This document shows positions 8,064-16,053 of a stretch of 64,000 nt of DNA, piece by piece. Origin of the DNA: Nocardioides sp. 1609 (GTDB taxonomy: Bacteria > Actinomycetota > Actinomycetes > Propionibacteriales > Nocardioidaceae); contig NZ_SPUJ01000005.1 of NCBI RefSeq assembly GCF_004522105.1, positions 584,485 to 648,484 of the forward strand, written 5' to 3'. A program made the position numbers and the translations under genes. Under the pieces are notes generated by a model that was given only the letters and a program-made list of their open reading frames with translations, made no database searches and was not told where the DNA came from. Numbering within the stretch: position 1 is the first letter of the stretch; each line of letters opens with the position of its first letter.

Positions 8064-9040
8064 CGCGCCGTACCCGGGTCGGGTGCGTCGGGACCGGCTT
8101 CATCGCCGGCAAGCACCTGTCGGCCCTGGCGGGCTTCGACGACGTCGACGTCGTGGCGGTGGCCGACAACGTCGAGGAGCGCGTCGCCGCGGCCGCGTCC
8201 GCCCACGACGCTCGTGCCTACACCGACGGCGTCGACCTGGTGGAGTCCGAGGACCTCGACGCCGTCTGGTTCTGCGTGCCTCCCTTCGCGCACGGGGCCC
8301 TCGAGGAGGCTGCCGTGCGGCGCGGCCTGCCCTTCCTCGTCGAGAAGCCCCTGGCCCACGACTACGCCACGGCCGAGCGCATCGCCGGCCTGGTCGACGG
8401 CGCCGGCCTGCTCACTGCCGCCGGCTACCACTGGCGCCACCTCGACCTGGTGCACCGGGTCCAGCAGCTCGTCTCGGACCGGCCGCCGCTCCTGCTCACC
8501 GGATCCTGGCTCGACAGCACCCCGCCCGTGCCGTGGTGGGCGCACCGAGGACGATCCGGTGGTCAGCAGGTCGAGCAGACCACCCACCTGTTCGACCTCG
8601 CCCGCCTGCTGGTGGGCGAGGTGAGCGACCTGTCGACCGTGCACGTGCCCGCAGTCGCCGGTGACGGACCGGAGGACCGGGTCCCACTCGCCTCGGCCGT
8701 GTCGTTGCGCTTCGACTCCGGTGCGGTCGGCAGCGTGGTGTCGGCTCGGGTGCTGCCCGCCCGCCACCGCGTGGGGGTCCAGCTGGTGGGCGAGGGGTAC
8801 GTGGTCGACCTCGTCGAACGCGCGATCGGCGACCACGAGCTGACCGTCACCAGCGAGACGGGCACGGTGTCCGAACGGAGTCACCAGGACCCGATCGCGG
8901 CCGAGGACCGTGCCTTCCTCGACGCCGTCGCCGGCAGGAGCGACGGCGTGCGCTGCTCCTACGCCGAGGCACTGCGCACCCACGCCGTCGCCTGGGCCGC
9001 CGAGCGGTCGGGCGCGAGCCGGGGAGCGACCGGTGCCTGA
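8060..9040 (+). CDS. Gfo/Idh/MocA-family oxidoreductase
   Basis: The 326-residue protein has an N-terminal NAD(P)-binding Rossmann fold (GCVGTGFIA at 8-16), the family EKP motif at E95-K96-P97 and the catalytic-type GGxxxxxxxHxxD run ending in H176 and D179. Family members oxidise or reduce sugars and cyclitols at one carbon, for example inositol or glucose derivatives. The GTG start overlaps the glycosyltransferase stop, and its own stop overlaps the next gene, which argues for one transcript and one pathway. The substrate is unknown; a sugar made or used together with the GT4 enzyme is the natural inference. Confidence 0.88.
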   Translation: MTRRTRVGCVGTGFIAGKHLSALAGFDDVDVVAVADNVEERVAAAASAHDARAYTDGVDLVESEDLDAVWFCVPPFAHGALEEAAVRRGLPFLVEKPLAHDYATAERIAGLVDGAGLLTAAGYHWRHLDLVHRVQQLVSDRPPLLLTGSWLDSTPPVPWWAHRGRSGGQQVEQTTHLFDLARLLVGEVSDLSTVHVPAVAGDGPEDRVPLASAVSLRFDSGAVGSVVSARVLPARHRVGVQLVGEGYVVDLVERAIGDHELTVTSETGTVSERSHQDPIAAEDRAFLDAVAGRSDGVRCSYAEALRTHAVAWAAERSGASRGATGA

Positions 9041-10142
9041 CCCCGGCACCTGCCGGTCCCTCGGCGCGAGCGGTCCGATGCAGCCCGCCTTCTTCGACCT
9101 CGACGTTCCCGGCCTCGAGGAGGGCGGCGTCCGGGTCGCCACCCGGTGGAGCGGCGTCTCGGCGGGCACCGAGCTGGCCTACGTCAAGGGGACCGACCCC
9201 GGCTTCACCTCGTTCCGCGATCCCGACCTGGGTGTCTTCGTACCGGGTCGGGCATCGCGCAGCTTCCCGGTGCGGGCCATGGGTTACATGGAGGTCGGCG
9301 AGGTGGTCGAGAGTCGCCGCAGCGACCTGACCCCGGGCATGCTGGTCGGTGCGGCCTACGGCCACCGGTCCCAGCACGTCCTCTCCGCGGCGGACGTCGT
9401 CGTGCCGGTGCCGGACGACGTCGACCCGGTGCTCGGCATCTACCTCGCCCAGATGGGCCCGATCTGCGCCAACGCCCTGCTCCACGCCGCCGCCGAGCTC
9501 GCGCCTGGTCCGGCCGTCGGGCTCGGTGACGGGGTCAGGGGGCGCCGGGTCCTGGTCACCGGCGCCGGGGTCGTGGGCCTGCTCTGCGCCCTGCTGGCCC
9601 AGCTGCACGGAGCCGCCGACGTCGTCGTCGCCGACCCCGATCCGCACCGCCTGGCGGTGGCCGAGAACCTCGGGCTGGAGACCGTCGACCCGGCCTCGGC
9701 CGAGCTCTGGCGTTGGTGCAAGGACCGCTGGCGTCACGGGCCCGGCGGCGACCGTGGTGCCGACCTCGTGCTGCAGTGCCGTGCCCGGAGCGCGGTGCTG
9801 CACGAGGCGCTGCGGTGCCTGCGCCCCCAGGGCACCGTCATCGACCTGGCGTTCTACCAGGGTGGAGCCCAGGAGCTGCGCCTCGGTGAGGAGTTCCACC
9901 ACAACGGACTGACGATCAGGTGCGCCCAGATCGGGCGCGTGCCCCGGGGTCTCGCGCCCGACTGGGACCGCCTCCGACTCTCCGGGGAGACGGCGCGCCT
10001 CCTGCGGGAGCGCGGCCGTGACCTGCGCTCCCACCTCGTCACCGACGTCGTCCCCGAGCGCGAGGCGCCGGGGGCACTCCTCGAGCTGGCTCGCCGCCAA
10101 CGCTCCACCACGCAGATGGTGCTCGAGTACGCGTCCGGCTGA
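9033..10142 (+). CDS. MDR-superfamily dehydrogenase lacking catalytic zinc ligands (BchC/TDH-like)
   Basis: The 369-residue protein is a medium-chain dehydrogenase. A GroES-like half precedes a Rossmann domain with GAGVVG at 177-182. The usual zinc-ligand cysteine is replaced (GVSAGTEL, 41-48), and the GHE motif reads GYM (84-86), so catalysis would be zinc-independent as in BchC-like proteins. The GTG at 9033 follows GGGGAG by six bases and overlaps the upstream stop by eight. In some polysaccharide loci an MDR of this kind is fused to a Gfo/Idh domain; here the two are separate neighbours. The substrate is unknown. Confidence 0.82.
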   Translation: MPDPGTCRSLGASGPMQPAFFDLDVPGLEEGGVRVATRWSGVSAGTELAYVKGTDPGFTSFRDPDLGVFVPGRASRSFPVRAMGYMEVGEVVESRRSDLTPGMLVGAAYGHRSQHVLSAADVVVPVPDDVDPVLGIYLAQMGPICANALLHAAAELAPGPAVGLGDGVRGRRVLVTGAGVVGLLCALLAQLHGAADVVVADPDPHRLAVAENLGLETVDPASAELWRWCKDRWRHGPGGDRGADLVLQCRARSAVLHEALRCLRPQGTVIDLAFYQGGAQELRLGEEFHHNGLTIRCAQIGRVPRGLAPDWDRLRLSGETARLLRERGRDLRSHLVTDVVPEREAPGALLELARRQRSTTQMVLEYASG

Positions 10143-10479
10143 CCCGGGTCGTCGGACCCGCAGCACGGGACCGTGGACGCCCGCAGGCTGCACCGGTGGT
10201 GCGCGCTCGCACGGGTGGGACAGCGCGGGTGGTCCGGCGCCTCGCGTTCCGTCCCCCCGGGCGGATCGCAAGGCGCCGCGTCGGTCATCCTCCTCCGACC
10301 CCGGGGATCGCGACATGGCCCGATCGGGTCATCCGGGCCTGGTGCGGGGTGGGCGTCACGGGGTCGCGGCCGCCCTGCTCGGGCTCGCCGGTCGGGACCG
10401 TGGGGTGCGACGGCGGGCGCTGCCTCCGTGGAGTGGTCGGGCGGAGTCGCGGGGGACGACGTCGTGGGACAGTCGTGCT
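10143..10479. other. 337-bp gap with no gene
   Basis: No credible coding frame is seen. A short hairpin (CGGGTC-GTCG-GACCCG, 10145-10160) lies three bases after the dehydrogenase stop and may end that transcript weakly. The last ~40 bp include GACAGT six bases before the SDR GTG, a possible -10 element. Confidence 0.5.
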
Positions 10480-11223
10480 GTGAGCGGTGTCGTCGTGGTG
10501 ACAGGTGGGAGCCGGGGGATCGGCGCGGCCGTCGTCCGCGGTGCGGCAGCCGCGGGCTGGTCGGTGTGCTTCAGCTACCGGACCGAGGAGAGCGCTGCGC
10601 GCGCCGTCGCGGACGCGGTCGAGCAGGCCGGGGGACGGGCTCACCCGGTCCGGGCTGACATGGCGGTCGAGCAGGACATCGTCCGACTCTTCGAGGCGGC
10701 CGCCGACCTCGGTCCGTTGGTGGGCCTGGTCGCGAACGCAGGCACCGGCGCGGAGAAGCGCAGGCTCGACGAGTTCGACGCCGACCGGGTGCGGCGGCTG
10801 CTGACGGTGAACGTGGCGGCCCCGATCCTGTGCTGCCGAGAGGCCGTGCGGCGACTGTCGACCCGCCACGGTGGGCAGGGCGGTTCGATCGTCCTGGTGT
10901 CCTCGGCAGCCAGCCGGATCGGTTCCCCCGGTGAGTACGTCGACTACGCCGCCACCAAGGGCGCGGTCGACACCCTCGGACTGGGCCTGGCCAAGGAGGT
11001 CGCGGACGAACGAGTCCGGGTGAACGTCGTCCGACCGGGCATCATCGACACCGAGTTCCACGCCAGTGGCGGACAACCCGACCGCGTGCAGCGACTCGGG
11101 CCCGGACTGCCGCTCGGTCGTGCCGGGACTGCTGAGGAGGTCGCAGCCGCCGTCCTCTGGCTGCTCAGCGACGAGGCCAGCTACTGCACCGGGAGCATCC
11201 TCGACGTCGCCGGCGGACGCTGA
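10480..11223 (+). CDS. Short-chain dehydrogenase/reductase (FabG-like)
   Basis: This is a 247-residue classical SDR: TGGSRGIG at 8-15 for NAD(P), NAG at 86-88, structural N111, and the catalytic set S142, Y156 and K160 (YAATK). The C-terminal PG(I) and the closing VAGGR match 3-ketoacyl-reductase-like members. The frame is open far upstream, but the GTG at 10480 gives the standard family length. It is separated by 337 bp from the coupled GT/oxidoreductase genes, so it may belong to the same pathway with its own promoter. The substrate cannot be told from sequence. Confidence 0.88.
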   Translation: MSGVVVVTGGSRGIGAAVVRGAAAAGWSVCFSYRTEESAARAVADAVEQAGGRAHPVRADMAVEQDIVRLFEAAADLGPLVGLVANAGTGAEKRRLDEFDADRVRRLLTVNVAAPILCCREAVRRLSTRHGGQGGSIVLVSSAASRIGSPGEYVDYAATKGAVDTLGLGLAKEVADERVRVNVVRPGIIDTEFHASGGQPDRVQRLGPGLPLGRAGTAEEVAAAVLWLLSDEASYCTGSILDVAGGR

Positions 11224-11290
11224 CCCCTGGTCGGCACGGGACGCGCGGTCGTCTCGCCGGCCGCCGTCGCGGACGGCTCCTCGAGGCAGG

Positions 11291-11548
11291 TCAGGCCGTT
11301 CCTGCCAGGGCGTCCCTGGCCTCGGCGAGGCTCTGGCCGGTCTCGGCCCGCTGGAGCCTGATCGCCTCGACCAAGTTGCCGGAGCGCGCGGCCTCACGAA
11401 CCGCTTCCGAGACCCCGGTACCCGCACGGGCCATCGGCGGGATGGATGCGCTCGAGCCGGGCGTCTGACCCGTGAGGTGCCGGTAGACGTGGTCGACCTT
11501 GGCCTCGAGCTCGGCCAGGCGCTGGAGGGTGTAGCGGTCGGTCGTCAC
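11291..11548 (-). CDS. Small protein with ribosomal L7/L12 C-terminal-like helix motif
   Basis: The 85-residue protein has an N-terminal helix with coiled-coil character (LQRLAELEAKVDHVYRHL, 8-25) and a Gly/Ser/Pro linker. Its C-terminal segment (46-85), VREAARSGNLVEAIRLQRAETGQSLAEARDALAG, resembles the helix-turn-helix of the L7/L12 C-terminal domain seen in many small actinobacterial proteins. The GTG start overlaps the stop of the 67-residue cysteine protein (GTGA), so they are translationally coupled. The role is unknown; the domain normally recruits protein partners. No signal peptide. Confidence 0.75.
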   Translation of the reverse strand: MTTDRYTLQRLAELEAKVDHVYRHLTGQTPGSSASIPPMARAGTGVSEAVREAARSGNLVEAIRLQRAETGQSLAEARDALAGTA

Positions 11549-11748
11549 CGGATCGACCTGGCACGGCGCGGCTTCGAGGACGCGACGAGGTGGACGAGCG
11601 CATCGCGACGGGCGGCACGGACCTCGAACGTCTTCGCCTCGCAGTCGGGGCAGGGGTGGGAGTGGTCGCAGCAGCGATCCACGACCGTTGTCGTGACCCC
11701 CTGGGCTGCCGTGCTCGTCGTGCGTCTGTTCTCGTGCGTCGTGGACAT
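11545..11748 (-). CDS. Small Cys/His-rich protein, possible zinc ribbon
   Basis: The 67-residue protein contains C26, C27, H29, H31, C33 and C36 (CCDHSHPCPDC), a compact cluster able to bind a metal or form disulfides. A basic C-terminus ends in RRARSIR. AAGGAG stands eight bases before the ATG at 11748, a good ribosome site that rules out the longer upstream reading. It is coupled by overlap to the L7/L12-like small protein. No family is recognised. The pair could form a small complex; this is inferred from coupling only. Confidence 0.65.
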   Translation of the reverse strand: MSTTHENRRTTSTAAQGVTTTVVDRCCDHSHPCPDCEAKTFEVRAARRDALVHLVASSKPRRARSIR

Positions 11749-11960
11749 CTCGTGCGCTCCTTCGTGGACCGGTCGCCGTGGTGGGCGCCGACGTTCGTGG
11801 TTGTCGATGTGATGACCGGCGAGGCGGGCCGGGTGTGCGGTGGCGGACCTGGGCGCGCGCCGGGTGCTGCGCATCGCGGGACGCCGGAGCCCCCTCGGCG
11901 CGCGGACGCGACGGGGGTGCCGGACGTCGTCCGGGATCCCGCCGCCCACGCCGTCCAGCT

Positions 11961-12809
11961 TCATCTCGGACTCGTGGTGGTCGCGAGTGCAGGCGCCGGG
12001 GCACCGTCGGGCCGGTCGGTCGTCGGCTCGGCATCCTCGTCGTGCCTGCGACCCGTGACGAGGTGGGCGAGCAACGCGAGGGCAGCGGCCGATGCGTAGA
12101 CGAGTCCGAGGAGGAGGTCGAGGCGGTCGCGGTCGGGACCGGTGACCATGGAGAAGAAGAACGCACCGCCGAAGGCGTTGAGCGTCGTGTGCCAGACAGC
12201 CGCCACGGTCCAGGAGCCGCCGCGGCGCAGCATCAGCAGCAGGACGATGAGCTGGAACCCGGCGTTGCCGAGGATGGCGACCACGAGCGGCATGTCACCC
12301 GTGATCACGAGCGGCAGGTGCCACAGGATGCGCAGTGGCGCCAGGACCGCGAACGCTCCGAGCAGTCCGAAGCGGCGGAGCAGGACCGGTGCAGCGAAGG
12401 CGGTCCAACCCGCCTCCTCGCCCAGGCCGACCATGACCAACATGACCAGGAACGTCACGGGCACCTCCGGCCAGGCGCCGAGCTGGGCGCCGGTCGGCAG
12501 GGGTGCACCCAGGAGGTGGTTCACCCCCACGATGGCGACGTGCAGGAGGAGGGGCGCACCCACGGCCAGCAGGTACAGCCACGGCGAGGCCGCCCAGCGT
12601 CGCAGGGACCGCCCCCAGGCGCGGAGGGCCGCGCGTCCCTGGCAGGACGTGACGACCAGGGCGGCGAGAGCCGGCCCGAGCGGCATGTTCTCGGGGTTGC
12701 TCCCGAGACCGACGGCAGCGAGGCCGTAGACCATCCATCCGAACAGGCAGGCGAGCAGGGCGAAGGCGGAGATCGGGAATCTCCGTACGAGGTGGATCAG
12801 CGATGACAT
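11961..12809 (-). CDS. CPBP-family intramembrane metalloprotease (CAAX/Abi)
   Basis: The 282-residue membrane protein has about eight helices and the CPBP/Abi motifs: E131-E132 in GLGEEAGW, H164 in LRILWHLPL, and H207/N211 in HTTLN. These residues bind the catalytic metal in the family, so activity is plausible. The ATG at 12809 has AAAGGA six bases upstream. Its leader and first ~24 codons are closely related to those of the secreted protein at 15138, in inverted orientation around the kinase/regulator pair. It is divergent from that kinase and is a likely target of the system. Confidence 0.85.
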   Translation of the reverse strand: MSSLIHLVRRFPISAFALLACLFGWMVYGLAAVGLGSNPENMPLGPALAALVVTSCQGRAALRAWGRSLRRWAASPWLYLLAVGAPLLLHVAIVGVNHLLGAPLPTGAQLGAWPEVPVTFLVMLVMVGLGEEAGWTAFAAPVLLRRFGLLGAFAVLAPLRILWHLPLVITGDMPLVVAILGNAGFQLIVLLLMLRRGGSWTVAAVWHTTLNAFGGAFFFSMVTGPDRDRLDLLLGLVYASAAALALLAHLVTGRRHDEDAEPTTDRPDGAPAPALATTTSPR

Positions 12810-12960
12810 GGGGTGTCCTTTGACGAAGCGCCACCCCGGGCGGAGCAGCACCACCACGCTCCCGCGTCAGCGGCGAGTCGGGCATCGGGCGCCGGACTCG
12901 ACCTCGAGCGATACCCGGGACCCGCGTCGCGTCGGCGGTGTCATCCTCCAGACCGATGTC
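12738..12960 (-). repeat. Inverted arm A: leader and N-terminal codons of CPBP gene
   Basis: Read on the minus strand, this 223-bp segment aligns with 14988-15209 on the plus strand; by hand count about four in five bases match, with one small gap. It includes about 150 bp upstream of the ATG (with the shared core TCGGTCTGGAGGATGAC), the ribosome site and the first 24 codons. Confidence 0.8.
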
Positions 12961-13010
12961 GCCCCCGAGCCGCCGCCCTAGTCTGGTCGCACTCCAGGAG
13001 GGAGGACCCG

Positions 13011-14246
13011 ATGACGTCGAACGCTGCGCTCACGCTCGGCCGGGCCCGCCGCGTCGCGGCGAGTCGGAGCGGCCGGGTCACGTTCGACGTGCTGCTGGCC
13101 GCGGTGTGCCTGGGCATCACGCTGATGGTCAACCTCAGCGGCTCCGAGTCCGTACCCGAGAACCGCGACAGCGACGCCCTGACCGTGGGACTGACCGTCC
13201 TGACGGTCGGCAGCATCGCGCTCCGGCGCCGCTGGCCGCTGGGGGTCCTGCTGGTCACGCTCGCCGCCGTCCTCGCGCTGGTCACGGTGAAGGGCACGGT
13301 GGGGGCGGCGACCATCGGCCCCCTCGTCGCGGCGTACACCGCGGCGGCCCACAGCACCGCCCGCACCGCCCACCGGGCCATCCTCGCGGTGGTCCTCGCC
13401 TTGGTGCTGACGGCGCTCCTGGACCCCGTCGACCTCAGCCGTGGGGGAGCGGTGCTCACCTCTGGCGCCTTCGCTGCCGTGCTCCTCTTCGGAACCGGAA
13501 CACGCGAGCGCCGCGAGCGCGCCGCGGCCGACGTCCTGGCTGCTGGGCACCTGGCCTCGCTGGAACGGGAGCGGGCCGACGTGGAGCGCCACCGAGCCCT
13601 GCAGAGCGCGACCCAGGAGCGCCTGCGGATCACCCGCGAGTTGCACGACGTGCTGGGTCACGCCCTGAGCGTGATGGTCGTCCAGGCAGGGGCGGCCGGC
13701 CGCCTGCTGGACACCGACGACCCGGCGCGGGCACGCGAGGCGGTGGCCGAGATCGAACGAACCGGACGGCAGTCGATGACCGAGATGCGCCACCTGCTCG
13801 GGATCCTGCGCGACGGCGACTCCGAGGCCGCCGCGTCGCCGCGCACCCCCTCCCCTGGCCTCGAGGACGTCGACGCCCTGGTGGCGCGCGTCGGCGAGGC
13901 GGGGCTCGACGCCACGGTGACGGTGCGGGGGAGCCGGGGCAGCGTGGCCGCCGGCGTCGACCTCGCGGCGTACCGGATCGTGCAGGAGGCCCTCACCAAC
14001 TGCCTCAAGCACTCGGGCGCCAGGCGCGCCTCGGTGCTGGTGCACTACCGACCGCGCGAGGTCGAGGTCGAGGTGGTCGACGACGGACGGGGTGCGATCG
14101 CCCCCCAGGCCGAGGCGGTCACCGGGCACGGCGTGGCCGGGATGCGCGAGCGGGTGGCCATGTACGGCGGCAACCTGGTGGTCGGCGGCCGGCCGACCGG
14201 GGGCTTCGGCGTCCAGGCGACGTTCCCGCGAGAGGCCACGGCGTGA
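13011..14246 (+). CDS. NarL-type sensor histidine kinase (HisKA_3)
   Basis: The 411-residue kinase has membrane helices in about 25-160, a coiled segment, a HisKA_3 helix with H212 in TRELHDVLGHALS, and an HATPase_c domain (N-box IVQEALTNCLKHS, G-box GHGVAGMRER). No separate sensory domain is seen, so the signal is probably sensed in or at the membrane. GGAGG at 13001-13005 fixes the ATG five bases later. The stop overlaps the regulator start (GTGA). The gene pair is flanked by the inverted arms that carry the leaders of the CPBP and collagen-segment genes. Confidence 0.92.
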   Translation: MTSNAALTLGRARRVAASRSGRVTFDVLLAAVCLGITLMVNLSGSESVPENRDSDALTVGLTVLTVGSIALRRRWPLGVLLVTLAAVLALVTVKGTVGAATIGPLVAAYTAAAHSTARTAHRAILAVVLALVLTALLDPVDLSRGGAVLTSGAFAAVLLFGTGTRERRERAAADVLAAGHLASLERERADVERHRALQSATQERLRITRELHDVLGHALSVMVVQAGAAGRLLDTDDPARAREAVAEIERTGRQSMTEMRHLLGILRDGDSEAAASPRTPSPGLEDVDALVARVGEAGLDATVTVRGSRGSVAAGVDLAAYRIVQEALTNCLKHSGARRASVLVHYRPREVEVEVVDDGRGAIAPQAEAVTGHGVAGMRERVAMYGGNLVVGGRPTGGFGVQATFPREATA

Positions 14247-14884
14247 TCCGGGTCGTGGTGGCTGACGACCAGGCCCTCGTGCGTTCCGGCTTCTCGATGA
14301 TCCTGGGGGCGGAGCCCGGGATCGAGGTCGTCGCCGAGGCGGCTGACGGCACCCAGGCGCTGGCCGCCGCGCGACTGCACCGACCCGACGTCGTGCTCAT
14401 GGACATCCGGATGCCCGGCATGGACGGCATCGAGGCGACCCGGCACATCACCTCGAGCCCCGTGACCGCCGGCGTCCACGTGCTGGTGCTCACGACCTTC
14501 GCCGCAGACGACTACGTCGTCGCCGCCCTGCGGGCCGGCGCCAGCGGGTTCGTCCTGAAGGACACCGAGCCCGCCGAGCTCGTCCGGGCCGTGACGGTCG
14601 TCGCCGGAGGTCACGCCCTGCTGGCGCCCGAGGTGACCCGGCGGATGCTCGACCGCTTCGCCCGAGCAGACCGCGAAGCACTCATCCTCCCGCCGCTCAC
14701 CCAGCGCGAGCACGAGGTGCTCGTGGCGCTCGCCCTGGGTCTGTCGAACCTCGAGATCGCAGACCGGCTGGTCGTGAGCTACTCGACCGTGAAGACCCAC
14801 GTGAGTCACCTGCTCACCAAGCTCGAGGCCCGCGACCGTTCCCAGCTCGTGATGCTCGCGCACCGAGCGGGTCTCGGCGGCTGA
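14243..14884 (+). CDS. NarL/LuxR-family response regulator
   Basis: The 213-residue regulator has a receiver (1 to about 120) with D8-D9, phospho-acceptor D54 in LMDIRMPG and the K in VLKDTEP. A LuxR HTH follows at about 145-210 (LTQREHEVLVALALG...STVKTHVSHLL). The GTG start overlaps the kinase stop. It is expected to be phosphorylated by the adjacent kinase and to bind DNA as a dimer. The related leaders on both sides of this pair make the CPBP protease and the secreted collagen-segment protein its best candidate targets. Confidence 0.93.
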   Translation: MIRVVVADDQALVRSGFSMILGAEPGIEVVAEAADGTQALAAARLHRPDVVLMDIRMPGMDGIEATRHITSSPVTAGVHVLVLTTFAADDYVVAALRAGASGFVLKDTEPAELVRAVTVVAGGHALLAPEVTRRMLDRFARADREALILPPLTQREHEVLVALALGLSNLEIADRLVVSYSTVKTHVSHLLTKLEARDRSQLVMLAHRAGLGG

Positions 14885-14987
14885 TCGAGGTGGGTGCCTC
14901 GCCAGGGGCACCACACCTGCTCGACGTGGAGACCACCGCGACGGTGACCGGCGCCGCACGGGCCACCCAGGTCCGCCGCCCACCGGC

Positions 14988-15209
14988 GACCTCGGTCTGG
15001 AGGATGACGCCGCCGACGTGACGCGGGTCCGGGGTACCGCTCCAGGTCGGGTCCGGCGCCCGATGCTCGGCCCGGCACCGAGGCGGGATCGTCGTGGTGC
15101 TGCTCCGCGTGGAGCGGCGCCACCTCAAGGAGACCCGATGTCCTCACCCACCCAACCAGCACGGAGACACCCGATCTCCGCCGTCGTCGTGCTCGCCTGC
15201 CTGCTCGGA
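14988..15209 (+). repeat. Inverted arm B: leader and N-terminal codons of secreted protein gene
   Basis: This is the plus-strand partner of arm A (12738-12960). It spans about 150 bp of upstream sequence, AAGGAG and the first 24 codons. Both encoded N-termini follow the pattern MSS-x5-RR-x-PISA-x3-LACL-x-G. The arms enclose the kinase/regulator genes. Confidence 0.8.
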
Positions 15210-15836
15210 CTTGCCACGAGCGGCAGCGCCACCGCCGCCCTGGTGATCACCGGGAAGCAGATCAAGGACAACAGCGTCTCCACGAAGGACATCAAGAACG
15301 GCTCCCTCAAGGTGGCGGACTTCAAGGCCTCCGAGGCCGCCAAGCTACGCGGCCCCGCCGGAGCACCCGGGGCCCCGGGCTCCACCGGTGCCGCAGGGGC
15401 GAGCGCGTTCACACCACCCCCGCCGGGCACGGTGATCAAGGGCGGCGGGATCCTCAGCGCCCACGTCAACGCCGCCGGAGTGCCGATCCGCAGCTACGCC
15501 CCGCTTCCGTTCACCACCGCGACGCCGCTCATCGACAACGGGACCGGCACCGGCACCAACCTCTACTTCGGCTCGGAGAACACGCCGAGCCTGTCCGCTC
15601 CTGACGTCGACGCAGCCCGCTGCCCCGGCACGACGACCGCACCCAACCCGACGGCCGGCACCATGTGCGTCTACGTCCAGCAGGCCAGCAACGTCTTCGC
15701 CGCGTCCGGCGAGCTCTACGCCGGGTCGAACGGGGTGAGCGACGCAGCCGAGAGCAGCGGCTTCTACCTGGCCGCGAGCAGCGCGGCGGCGGGCAGCATG
15801 ACCGTGCGCTACGTGTGGGCATACCAGGCGCCGTAG
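15138..15836 (+). CDS. Secreted protein with short collagen-like segment
   Basis: The 232-residue protein has an N-terminal signal or anchor helix (about 10-34). An ITGKQIKDNSVSTKDIKNGSL repeat region typical of actinobacterial surface proteins follows, then a short Gly-x-y run (about 72-88, GPAGAPGAPG...). The C-terminal domain of about 135 residues is of unknown fold with two cysteines. AAGGAG at 15127-15132 fixes the ATG. The leader and first 24 codons match those of the CPBP protease gene. It probably sits at the cell surface; no enzymatic motif is seen. Confidence 0.8.
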   Translation: MSSPTQPARRHPISAVVVLACLLGLATSGSATAALVITGKQIKDNSVSTKDIKNGSLKVADFKASEAAKLRGPAGAPGAPGSTGAAGASAFTPPPPGTVIKGGGILSAHVNAAGVPIRSYAPLPFTTATPLIDNGTGTGTNLYFGSENTPSLSAPDVDAARCPGTTTAPNPTAGTMCVYVQQASNVFAASGELYAGSNGVSDAAESSGFYLAASSAAAGSMTVRYVWAYQAP

Positions 15837-15903
15837 CGACGACCTCGCCTCCGCAGGACCGACGCGCTCGCCAGCTGCCTGGAGCCGATCGTCCCCCCGG
15901 CCG

Positions 15904-16020
15904 ATGGCCAGCGAAAGGCCGCTCCTCGTCACGGTGGGACCGGGACTCCTGCTGATCTGGCTGGGCTGCGTCGGTCTTGTGCCGTGGGCCGCCGTGGTGA
16001 TGCGATCCGGGGCCGGGTAG
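15904..16020 (+). CDS. Possible 38-residue single-helix peptide
   Basis: An ATG-to-TAG frame encodes a peptide with one clear hydrophobic helix (LLLIWLGCVGLVPWAAVVM) and charged ends. No ribosome site is visible and no homologue is recalled. It could be a small membrane peptide or a chance open frame. Confidence 0.2.
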   Translation: MASERPLLVTVGPGLLLIWLGCVGLVPWAAVVMRSGAG

Positions 16021-16053
16021 CCCGCGAGACTCACGCCCGGGCATTCCCCCCAA

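Noticed and set aside
10143..10479. Small gene in the gap before the SDR
   Set aside because: Frames of up to 160 codons exist, but they are Arg/Gly-rich without ribosome site and run into the SDR in another frame.
12738..15209. Site-specific invertible switch
   Set aside because: No recombinase is near, and the arms are diverged by about a fifth, so only homologous exchange could act. Kept as a possibility in the finding, not called as a feature.
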